From positions 1-9,274 of the forward strand of contig JAEWRC010000138.1 in assembly GCA_023460175.1 (NCBI GenBank): 9,274 nucleotides of DNA, written 5' to 3'. Made by a program: the position numbers and the translations under genes. This DNA is from Actinomycetes bacterium. Lineage in GTDB: Bacteria > Actinomycetota > Actinomycetes > Mycobacteriales > Mycobacteriaceae. The notes under the pieces are model-generated. The model saw nothing but the letters and a program-made list of their open reading frames with translations, had not been told where the DNA came from and searched no databases. Shown in pieces: positions 1-5,487 of the stretch (the stretch's first letter is position 1; each line of letters opens with the position of its first letter).

Positions 1-374
1 GCCCCGGCGACCGCGACCGTCAGCGGACCGGCCTCGGGCACCGGCAGCCCCGCCGCACCCGCCAGCCAGCCGGCCAGCACGTCGGTCTCGGCGATCGGGG
101 CGGCGACCGCGTGGCGGGCCAGCCCGCGCAGCACGATCGCGGCCTCGGTGGGACCGGCCTCCAGGTCGGCCGTGCTGGTCAGCCGGCTCAGGCCGGTGTC
201 CTCCAGCGCGGCCCAGGCCTCGGCGTCGAACACCTCCGGCAGGGACCGCTGGCCGATCCGGGCCTCGAAGGACCGCCGGCCGATGTCGTCGACCAACTGC
301 CGCAGTTCGGCGTGCTCATCGTCGGGTCCGGCCGCGCCCGCGGCGAAGACCCCGCCCGCCAAGGCCTCGCTCAT
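1..374 (-). CDS. Acyl-CoA dehydrogenase, second subunit of a pair (3' part cut by window edge)
   Basis: About 124 N-terminal residues are visible, from an ATG at 374-372 to the window edge. Upstream of the ATG lies a good ribosome binding site (GGAGAG, about 5 bases away). The visible part begins MSEALAGGVF, continues through a helical stretch (HAELRQLVDDIGRRSFEAR) and then AWAALEDTGLSRL, the pattern of the all-helical N-terminal domain of acyl-CoA dehydrogenases. The FAD-binding middle domain and any catalytic residue lie outside the window. The gene starts 28 bases after the stop of the complete dehydrogenase gene on the same strand, so the two are very probably co-transcribed. In mycobacteria, adjacent fadE genes of this kind often encode the two chains of an alpha2beta2 flavoprotein in which only one chain is catalytic; I infer that arrangement here. 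The visible part resembles the more divergent partner chain. Substrate unknown. Confidence 0.8.
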   Translation of the reverse strand, partial: MSEALAGGVFAAGAAGPDDEHAELRQLVDDIGRRSFEARIGQRSLPEVFDAEAWAALEDTGLSRLTSTADLEAGPTEAAIVLRGLARHAVAAPIAETDVLAGWLAGAAGLPVPEAGPLTVAVAG

Positions 375-402
375 CGGTGCTCTCCGCTCTTCGCGCAAGC
401 GC

Positions 403-1554
403 TCATCGCAACCCCATTCCGCGCGCGACGACCCCGCGCAGCACCTCATTGGTCCCGCCCCGCAGCGTCACCATCGGCGAATGCACCCGGGCGACATCCA
501 GCATGCGCTGCAGCCGCGCGTACCCGGCGCTGTCGGGGTCGAGGTGGTCGAGCAGGTCGGTCACCAACGCCACCGAATCCTGCTCGAAGCGAGTGCCGAG
601 GTCCTTGACCAGCGCAGCCTGATTGGCCGCCGATTCGCCCGCGGTCAGCGCGCGGGCCACCGACACCGAAAGTTGCCGCAGCGACACCAGCCGCGCCGCC
701 AGATCGCCGATGGCGGCCTCGGGGGCCGCATCGGTGCGGGCCAGCGCGCGGATCGCGGCCAGGATCACCGTGACCGTCGACAGCACGCGCTCGGGACCGC
801 TGCGCTCGAAGGACAATTCGGCGGTCACCTGATGCCAGCCGTTGCCGATCTCGCCGAGCACGTCGGCGTCGGCGATGAACACGTCGGTGAAGATGGTCTC
901 GTTGAAATGGTGCTCGCCGTCCATCGACACGATCGGGTCGATCCGCACCCCGTCGGCATCGGTGGGCACCAGGAACTGGCTGAAGCCGGCGTGCCGCCGG
1001 TCGGGGTCGGCCGGACTGGTGCGCGCCAGCACCACCACCTGATGCGCCAGGTGGGCCCCGCTGGTCCACACCTTGCGGCCGCCCAGCACCCAGCCGCCGT
1101 CGGTTCGGGTGGCCCGGGTGGCCGCGGCCGCCAGGTCCGAACCCGACTGCGGTTCGCTCATGCCGATCGCAGAGAAGAACCGGCCGGCGGCGATGCGCGG
1201 CAGGATGCGGCGGCGCTGTTCCTCGTTGCCGTAGGCCATCAGCCCGGGCGCCACCTGACGGTCGGCGATCCAGTGCGCGGCCACCGGCGCCCCGGCGACC
1301 AGCAGCTCCTCGGTGACGACGTAGCGGTGCAGATGTCCCAGGCCGCGCCCGCCGTAGTCGACGGGGATGGTCAGGCCCAGGTAGCCGGCGTCGCCGAGGC
1401 GGGCGCTGAAGTCCTCGTCCCACTGCGACAGCCAGGTGTCCACCCCGGGCTCCCAGCCGAACTCGGCGCGGTCGGCGGCCAGGAAGTCGCGGATCGAGGC
1501 GCGCAGCGCAACCAGTTCGGGTTCGTTGGCGCACAGCGCGTCGAAGCTGCTCAT
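403..1554 (-). CDS. Acyl-CoA dehydrogenase (FadE family), probable catalytic chain of a heteromeric enzyme
   Basis: A 383-residue FAD-dependent acyl-CoA dehydrogenase, which would introduce a 2,3 double bond into an acyl-CoA. The helical N-terminal domain covers about residues 10-125. The middle-domain signature FFSAIGMSEPQSGSDLA is at 126-141, and KVWTSGAH at 161-168 is the flavin-contact region. The C-terminal helical domain ends in RGGTNEVLRG. Where medium-chain enzymes carry the catalytic Glu before GT near the C-terminus, this protein has Gly (RGGTNE, 365-370). A Glu is instead present at residue 250 in SFERSG, which aligns by eye with the catalytic Glu of isovaleryl- and long-chain acyl-CoA dehydrogenases (LDLER) and with the position reported for mycobacterial ChsE4. 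I chose the ATG at 1554 because GAGAGCAGGG precedes it; a GTG at 1584 is in frame but has no ribosome binding site. It heads the operon with the downstream dehydrogenase and is divergent from the RibD-C-like gene. Confidence 0.9.
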   Translation of the reverse strand: MSSFDALCANEPELVALRASIRDFLAADRAEFGWEPGVDTWLSQWDEDFSARLGDAGYLGLTIPVDYGGRGLGHLHRYVVTEELLVAGAPVAAHWIADRQVAPGLMAYGNEEQRRRILPRIAAGRFFSAIGMSEPQSGSDLAAAATRATRTDGGWVLGGRKVWTSGAHLAHQVVVLARTSPADPDRRHAGFSQFLVPTDADGVRIDPIVSMDGEHHFNETIFTDVFIADADVLGEIGNGWHQVTAELSFERSGPERVLSTVTVILAAIRALARTDAAPEAAIGDLAARLVSLRQLSVSVARALTAGESAANQAALVKDLGTRFEQDSVALVTDLLDHLDPDSAGYARLQRMLDVARVHSPMVTLRGGTNEVLRGVVARGMGLR

Positions 1555-1586
1555 CCCTGCTCTCGCATCCTCCCCGACCGGCACTC

Positions 1587-1592
1587 ACTATC
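1587..1592 (-). promoter_or_regulatory. Weak candidate -10 element for the acyl-CoA dehydrogenase operon
   Basis: On the minus strand this reads GATAGT, four of six matches to TATAAT. Transcription would start near 1580, inside the region after the GTG at 1584 and before the ATG at 1554, which fits the ATG start. No well-spaced -35 was found; an ATGACA further upstream is about 21 bases away, too far. The rest of the 99-base divergent region (1555-1653) holds no clear operator. Confidence 0.25.
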
Positions 1593-1653
1593 GCACGGGC
1601 GCACAGCAGGAATTGTCATGTCCGTGGTCGCCCCAGCGGACCATACTCGACTG

Positions 1654-2178
1654 ATGGCCACCGTCTACTACACCGCTTCGAGCCTGGACGGCTTCGTCGT
1701 CGACACCGACGGCAGCCTGGACTGGCTGACCTCGCGGGCCATCGACCAGGCCGGGCCGTTCGGCTACGACGAATTCATCGCCGCGGTCGGCGCCGTGGTG
1801 ATGGGGGCGAGCACCTACGAGTGGATCGTCCGCAATCAGCCGGGGGAGTGGATGTACAGCCAGCCGGCGTGGGTGATGACGCACCGGCCCGAGATCGTCG
1901 AGGCCGGCCACCCCGTCCGGACCTTCGCCGGCGCCGCCACCGAATTGCACCCCACGCTGGTCGAGGCGGCCGCCGGTAAGGACGTCTGGGTGATGGGCGG
2001 GGGCGAGGTCGCCGCGCAGTTTGTCGCGGCCGGTCTGGTCGATGAGATGATCGTCAGCTACGCCCCGTGCAGCCTGGGCGCGGGCGCCAGGGTCTTGCCA
2101 CTGCGCTCGGAATGGGCTTTGGTGGAGAGCGGGACCAACGGGGATTTCGTCTGCGCTCGTTGGCGCCGAGCCGCCTGA
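1654..2178 (+). CDS. Dihydrofolate reductase family protein (RibD C-terminal domain fold)
   Basis: A 174-residue single-domain protein of the DHFR/RibD-C superfamily, which binds NADPH. Family landmarks are the opening strand with SSLDGF (residues 9-14), DGSLDWL (19-25), VVMGASTYEWI (48-58, matching the MGRxTYE nucleotide-binding turn) and DVWVMGGGEVAAQFVAAGLVDEM split over 110-132, the glycine-rich cofactor loop and following helix. It ends with the family's LGAGARVLP segment (141-149). It lacks the N-terminal deaminase domain of true RibD, so a riboflavin role is not implied; many standalone members have unknown substrates. The start at 1654 places the family's usual first strand at the N-terminus. 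An in-frame ATG at 1618 has a better ribosome binding site (AGCAGGA, 6-base spacer) and would add 12 residues. The first start could instead be used leaderless, since CATACT lies 6 bases before it. It is divergent from the dehydrogenase operon and has no evident functional link to the lipid genes. Confidence 0.82.
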   Translation: MATVYYTASSLDGFVVDTDGSLDWLTSRAIDQAGPFGYDEFIAAVGAVVMGASTYEWIVRNQPGEWMYSQPAWVMTHRPEIVEAGHPVRTFAGAATELHPTLVEAAAGKDVWVMGGGEVAAQFVAAGLVDEMIVSYAPCSLGAGARVLPLRSEWALVESGTNGDFVCARWRRAA

Positions 2179-2238
2179 GGCGGTTGTCCTGCTGCCACTA
2201 TGTCGCGCTGTGGTTTAATCGGAGAATCATGTTCTTCG

Positions 2239-2253
2239 ATTATGATAACGCCG
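2239..2253. promoter_or_regulatory. Putative operator upstream of the acyl-CoA ligase (shared with the thiolase promoter)
   Basis: ATTATGATAACGCCG contains the perfect 9-base palindrome TTATGATAA at 2240-2248. The same layout, ATTAnnnTAACGnCG, occurs at 5412-5426 before the thiolase gene, with 11 of 15 positions identical. The site sits in an unusually A/T-rich patch of the 91-base intergenic stretch 2179-2269. It overlaps a -10-like hexamer TATGAT (2241-2246), where a bound repressor would block polymerase. A separate flanking inverted repeat, ATCAT (2226-2230) and ATGAT (2242-2246), partly overlaps it. No regulator gene is present in the window, and the motif does not match the KstR or KstR2 operators as I remember them. 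Confidence 0.45.
2241..2246 (+). promoter_or_regulatory. Candidate -10 element (TATGAT) of the acyl-CoA ligase transcript
   Basis: TATGAT differs from TATAAT at one position and lies in the A/T-rich patch just before the ligase gene. It predicts a start near 2253 and a short leader of about 17 bases. No convincing -35 lies 16-19 bases upstream. The leader has no strong ribosome binding site. Confidence 0.45.
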
Positions 2254-2269
2254 CTCCCGGACGGTCCCG

Positions 2270-3787
2270 ATGAGTATCTCGCTGCTGCTCGAGATGGCGC
2301 TGTCCGGAGATCCGGACCGCGTGGCCGTGGTGTCCGAGGAAACCCGCCTGACCACCCAAGAGCTTTCCGATCTCGCCGACGGCGGCGCGGGCGTCATCGC
2401 CGGCAGCGGCGCCGAGCACGTGGTGTACGTGGGCACCGGCGGCGCGCTGCTGCCGCTGCTGCTGTTCTCCTCGGCCCGGGCCGCGCGGACCTTCACCCCG
2501 ATCAACTACCGGCTGTCGGCCGAGGGCATCCAGGCGCTCATCGAGCGGCTGCCCAAGCCGCTGGTGGTCGTCGACGAGCGCTACCGCGACATGGTGGGTG
2601 ACGCCGGCGCGGCGGTCATGGAGTCCGGCGAGTTCCTGGCGGCGGCCAAGTCCGCCGAGGCGGTCGCCGAGTTCGCCGATCCCGACGACGTCGGCGTCGT
2701 GCTGTTCACCTCGGGCACCACCTCGGCGCCCAAGGCCGTCGAGCTCTCGCACAACAACCTGACGTCCTACATCACCGGCACCGTCGAGTTCGGCGCGGCC
2801 GAACCCGACGACGCCGCGTTGATCTGTGTGCCGCCCTACCACATCGCCGGGGTGTCGGCCGCGCTGTCGAACCTGTACGCCGGGCGAAAGATGGTGTACC
2901 TGCCCAACTTCGACGCCGCCGAATGGGTGCGGCTGGTGGGCGAGGAGGGTGTCACGTCGGCGACGGTGGTGCCGACCATGCTCGACCGGATCGTCACCGT
3001 GCTCGAATCCGGTGACCATTCGCTGCCCACGCTGCGCAACCTCGCCTACGGCGGCTCCAAGGTGGGCCTGCCGCTGGTGCGCAAGGCCCTCGGGCTGCTG
3101 CCGCACGTCGGGTTCGTCAACGCCTACGGCCTGACCGAGACGTCCTCGACGATCGCGGTGCTGACCCCCGACGACCACCGGCTTGCGCACCGCGCGCATC
3201 AGGACGGGGCCGACGAGGCGGTCGCCCGGCGGCTGGGCTCGGTCGGGCAGCCCGTGCCCGGCATCGAGGTGCAGATCCGCAGCGAGGACGGGACCGTGCT
3301 GGGGCCGGGCGAGCCCGGCGAGTTGTTCGTCCGCGGCGAGCAGGTCTCGGGCAAGTACACCGGGATCGGCTCGGTGCTCGACGAGCAGGGCTGGTTCCCC
3401 ACCAAGGACATCGCGACCCTCGACGAGGACGGTTACCTGTTCATCACGGGCCGCTCCGACGACACCATCATCCGCGGCGGGGAGAACATCGCCCCCGCCG
3501 AACTCGAGGACGTGCTGATCGAGCATCCGGAGGTCCACGAGGTGGCCGTCGTCGGCGTCGAGGACCCACAATGGGGCCAGGCCATCGTGGCGGTGGTGGT
3601 GCCGGCCGTCGGCACCGACCCGGACCCCGAGGAACTGCGCGCCCACGTCCGCAAGCACCTGCGGGGCTCGCGGACCCCGGACCGGGTGGTCTTCCGGGCG
3701 GAACTGCCGACCAACGCCACCGGCAAGCTGCTGCGACGGGAGATCGTCGCGAGCCTCAATGACACCGCAACACAACCACAGGGGTAG
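2270..3787 (+). CDS. AMP-forming acyl-CoA ligase (FadD-like, ANL superfamily)
   Basis: A 505-residue member of the acyl/aryl-CoA synthetase family, which activates a carboxylic acid through an acyl-adenylate to the CoA thioester. The ATP-binding P-loop is TSGTTSAPK (147-155); the usual second glycine and the residue after the lysine are Ser152 and Ala156 instead of Gly, but Lys155 is kept. Other motifs are the adenine-binding YGLTE (286-290), ribose-binding Asp380 (TKDIA), hinge region GRSDD (394-398), GGENIAPAELE (403-412) and the catalytic Lys486 in ATGKLLRRE. Length and motif spacing are normal for a soluble acyl-CoA ligase. The ATG at 2270 is chosen because MSISLLLEMA is a typical N-terminus for this subfamily, although the ribosome binding site is weak. 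A small protein follows after only 3 bases. Substrate unknown; medium-chain, aromatic or steroid-derived acids are all possible. Confidence 0.92.
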   Translation: MSISLLLEMALSGDPDRVAVVSEETRLTTQELSDLADGGAGVIAGSGAEHVVYVGTGGALLPLLLFSSARAARTFTPINYRLSAEGIQALIERLPKPLVVVDERYRDMVGDAGAAVMESGEFLAAAKSAEAVAEFADPDDVGVVLFTSGTTSAPKAVELSHNNLTSYITGTVEFGAAEPDDAALICVPPYHIAGVSAALSNLYAGRKMVYLPNFDAAEWVRLVGEEGVTSATVVPTMLDRIVTVLESGDHSLPTLRNLAYGGSKVGLPLVRKALGLLPHVGFVNAYGLTETSSTIAVLTPDDHRLAHRAHQDGADEAVARRLGSVGQPVPGIEVQIRSEDGTVLGPGEPGELFVRGEQVSGKYTGIGSVLDEQGWFPTKDIATLDEDGYLFITGRSDDTIIRGGENIAPAELEDVLIEHPEVHEVAVVGVEDPQWGQAIVAVVVPAVGTDPDPEELRAHVRKHLRGSRTPDRVVFRAELPTNATGKLLRREIVASLNDTATQPQG

Positions 3788-3790
3788 CAA

Positions 3791-4090
3791 ATGGTGAAGA
3801 ACGGCACCCGCCTGCAGAGCCAGGTGGACGACACTCAGGTCATCGTCGTGAAGACCTCCGACGCGCTCGCGGATCTCCGCTGCGGCGGCACGCCGATGGT
3901 CGCGCTGGACGCCGAAAAGTCCGGCGCGGCAATCGACCCGGCGTTCTCCGACGGCACCGCGATGGGCAAGCGCTACGTCGACGAGGCCGGCGCCGAGGTG
4001 CTGGTGACCAAGGCCGGCCAGGGCACGCTGTCGGTGGGCACCACCGCGCTGAGCCTCAAGGAGGCCAAGCCGCTGCCGGCCAGCGACTAG
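3791..4090 (+). CDS. Small conserved-type protein of unknown function, coupled to the acyl-CoA ligase
   Basis: A 99-residue protein whose ATG lies 3 bases after the ligase stop, with AGGGG (3780-3784) as ribosome binding site inside the end of the ligase gene, so the two are co-transcribed and probably translationally coupled. I do not recognise a named domain. There is no signal peptide or membrane segment. The sequence alternates short hydrophobic strands and turns (TQVIVVK 15-21, MVALD 36-40, EVLVTK 69-74, TLSVGTTALSL 79-89), suggesting a small beta-rich fold. A single cysteine, Cys31, lies in LRCGGTPM, and GKRYVDE (59-65) and KEAKPLPASD (90-99) look like motif-grade segments. I have an unverified memory of similar small proteins beside acyl-CoA synthetases in other actinobacteria. 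A role as an accessory subunit of the ligase is inference only. Confidence 0.8.
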   Translation: MVKNGTRLQSQVDDTQVIVVKTSDALADLRCGGTPMVALDAEKSGAAIDPAFSDGTAMGKRYVDEAGAEVLVTKAGQGTLSVGTTALSLKEAKPLPASD

Positions 4091-4118
4091 TCAGACAACA
4101 CACTAGCCAGACAACAAA
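4087..4118 (+). repeat. 16-base tandem duplication across the stop codon
   Basis: CTAGTCAGACAACACA (4087-4102) is followed immediately by CTAGCCAGACAACAAA (4103-4118), identical at 14 of 16 positions. The first copy contains the TAG stop (4088-4090) of the small gene. It lies directly against the terminator stem. It looks like a local slippage duplication; I see no function. Confidence 0.75.
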
Positions 4119-4119
4119 C

Positions 4120-4155
4120 GCGCCGCCCCGGAATCCGTTCCGGGGCGGCGCTTTT
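4120..4155. terminator. Bidirectional intrinsic terminator between convergent genes
   Basis: GCGCCGCCCCGGAA (4120-4133) pairs perfectly with TTCCGGGGCGGCGC (4138-4151) around a four-base loop (TCCG). Four T residues follow on the plus strand (4152-4155). On the minus strand the hairpin is followed by GTTTGTTGT. It therefore can stop both the ligase-small protein transcript and the thiolase transcript. Confidence 0.9.
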
Positions 4156-4167
4156 GGTTACTGCAAG

Positions 4168-5355
4168 CTAGGCGACCTCGATGACCATCGCCGCGCCCAT
4201 GCCGCCGCCGGCACACATCGACACCACGCCGATGCCGCCGCCGCGACGACGCAGCTCGTAGATGGCCGAGGTGACCATCCGGGCGCCGGTGGCCGCGATC
4301 GGATGGCCCAGGCTGATGCCCGAGCCGTACACGTTGACGCGCTCCTCGTCGAGGCCGAGCTGACGCGTGCAGGCCACGGCCTGGGCGGCGAACGCCTCGT
4401 TGATCTCGAACAGCGTGACGTCGGAGAGCTTCAGGCCGGCCAGGTCCAGCGCCTTCGGGATGGCGTAGATGGGGCCGCTGCCGGTGCGCTTGGGCGGCAC
4501 GCCGACCTGCGACCAGGACAGGATGTTGGCCAGCACGTCCTGCGAGGTGTTCGGTGCGGCCAGCGCCACGACGGCCGCACCGTCGTTGGTGCCCGACGAG
4601 TTGCCCGCTGTCACCGAGAACCCCTCGATCTCGGGGTGCAGCACCTTGAGGCCGGCCAGCGACTCCAGCGACGAATTGCGCCGCGGGTGCTCGTCGACGG
4701 CGAAGGTGATGGTCGAGCCGTCCTGCTGCGGCACCTCGATGGGCACGATCTCGTCGACGAACGAGCCGGCGTCGATGGCCTTGATCGCGCGCTGATGGCT
4801 GCGCAGCGCCCAGGCGTCCTGATCCTCGCGGGTCAGGCCGTATTCGACGGCGCAGTTGTGCGCGACGGTGATCGACATGTCGTACGGCGGTGCGTCCGGG
4901 GTGTCGACGGGGTTGGCCATCGGGGCCCACCGCTCGAAGTCACCGGCCTCCTTGCCGGAGGTGAACGCCTTGCGCTTGAGGAACTGCGGCATGTTCGACA
5001 TGGATTCCATGCCGCCGGCCAGGATGGCGGTGCTCATACCGGAGGCGATCTGACCCGCACCGAAGGCGATGGCGGTCAGGCCCGAGGCGCACTGCCGGTT
5101 GACCGCGGCGCCGGGCAGCTCCTCGAAGCCCAGGTCCACCGCGATGTAGCGGGCGCTGTCGCCGCCGCCCTGCAGGCTCTCGGCCAGCACCAGGTCGTCG
5201 AAGTCCTTGGCGCTCAAGCCGGAACGCTCGACCGCGGCGGCCACGATGGGCTTGGCCACCTCGATGGGCTGCATATTGGCCAGGGTGCCCTTGCGGGCGG
5301 TGCCGAGGGCACTGCGGGCTGCCGCGACGATGGCGGCCTTGCTGCTTGCGGTCAT
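4168..5355 (-). CDS. Acetyl-CoA acyltransferase / acetyl-CoA C-acetyltransferase (thiolase, FadA-like)
   Basis: A 395-residue thiolase, the usual length for the family. It would cleave a 3-ketoacyl-CoA with CoA to release acetyl-CoA, or run in reverse. The nucleophile is Cys89 in NRQCASGLTA. GGMESMSNMP (114-123), NEAFAAQ (319-325), catalytic His351 in SLGHPIAATG and the second cysteine Cys381 in SMCAGGGMG are all intact. The ATG at 5355 is preceded by GGAG with a 5-base spacer. The gene is transcribed alone: a long hairpin separates it from the aldehyde dehydrogenase upstream, and a terminator ends it against the convergent ligase unit. A putative operator like that of the ligase lies about 57 bases before the start codon. 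The natural reading is the last step of beta-oxidation in the same pathway as the ligase and dehydrogenases. Sequence alone does not separate an acetoacetyl-CoA-specific thiolase from a broad-range 3-ketoacyl-CoA thiolase. Confidence 0.93.
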   Translation of the reverse strand: MTASSKAAIVAAARSALGTARKGTLANMQPIEVAKPIVAAAVERSGLSAKDFDDLVLAESLQGGGDSARYIAVDLGFEELPGAAVNRQCASGLTAIAFGAGQIASGMSTAILAGGMESMSNMPQFLKRKAFTSGKEAGDFERWAPMANPVDTPDAPPYDMSITVAHNCAVEYGLTREDQDAWALRSHQRAIKAIDAGSFVDEIVPIEVPQQDGSTITFAVDEHPRRNSSLESLAGLKVLHPEIEGFSVTAGNSSGTNDGAAVVALAAPNTSQDVLANILSWSQVGVPPKRTGSGPIYAIPKALDLAGLKLSDVTLFEINEAFAAQAVACTRQLGLDEERVNVYGSGISLGHPIAATGARMVTSAIYELRRRGGGIGVVSMCAGGGMGAAMVIEVA

Positions 5356-5409
5356 GAGGTCTCCGAGATTTCGAGTTGCCGAGAAGAGTCTTCTGGTTTA
5401 CAGAGAACG

Positions 5410-5415
5410 ATATTA
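5410..5415 (-). promoter_or_regulatory. Candidate -10 element (TAATAT) of the thiolase gene
   Basis: The minus strand reads TAATAT in an A/T-rich island of the otherwise GC-rich 132-base gap (5356-5487). A weak -35 candidate, TTCTCT (5433-5438), lies 17 bases upstream. The predicted start near 5403 gives a leader of about 48 bases that carries the GGAG ribosome binding site. Confidence 0.4.
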
Positions 5416-5426
5416 CCGTAACGGCG
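5412..5426. promoter_or_regulatory. Putative operator upstream of the thiolase (shared with the ligase promoter)
   Basis: On the plus strand this is ATTACCGTAACGGCG, with the perfect 9-base palindrome TTACCGTAA at 5413-5421. It aligns without gaps to the site before the ligase gene (11 of 15 identical) and likewise overlaps the -10 candidate. The orientation relative to the gene is reversed compared with the ligase site. Confidence 0.45.
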
Positions 5427-5438
5427 CCCGGCAGAGAA

Positions 5439-5482
5439 CGGTGAGCGGGCCCCCGTTCGCTCACGCGGGGGCCCGCTCACCG
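5439..5482 (-). terminator. Long GC-rich hairpin, probable terminator of the aldehyde dehydrogenase transcript
   Basis: CGGTGAGCGGGCCCCCG (5439-5455) is a perfect 17-base complement of 5466-5482, with a 10-base loop. It begins 5 bases after the aldehyde dehydrogenase stop on the minus strand. The RNA after the stem is only mildly U-rich (UUCUCU), which is common for high-GC actinobacterial terminators. The loop repeats seven bases of the outer stem (CGCTCAC at 5458-5464 and 5474-5480), so an alternative short pairing is possible. Confidence 0.75.
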
Positions 5483-5487
5483 GTGCG

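Noticed and set aside
148..1653. Long in-frame extension upstream of the DHFR-fold gene
   Set aside because: It is antisense to the acyl-CoA dehydrogenase, has shadow-like composition, and the family fold begins at residue 1 of the 1654 start.
2226..2246. ATCAT...ATGAT inverted repeat as an independent operator
   Set aside because: Arms of five bases with an 11-base gap are weak, and the right arm lies inside the better-supported shared motif.
2240..3790. A 516-codon open frame on the minus strand opposite the acyl-CoA ligase
   Set aside because: It has low-complexity His/Arg/Gly/Asp-rich composition with no domain and mirrors a gene with a complete motif set. Long antisense frames are expected at this GC content.
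4303..5421. A 372-codon plus-strand open frame opposite the thiolase
   Set aside because: Its composition is typical of an antisense shadow, and the thiolase on the other strand has all catalytic residues.
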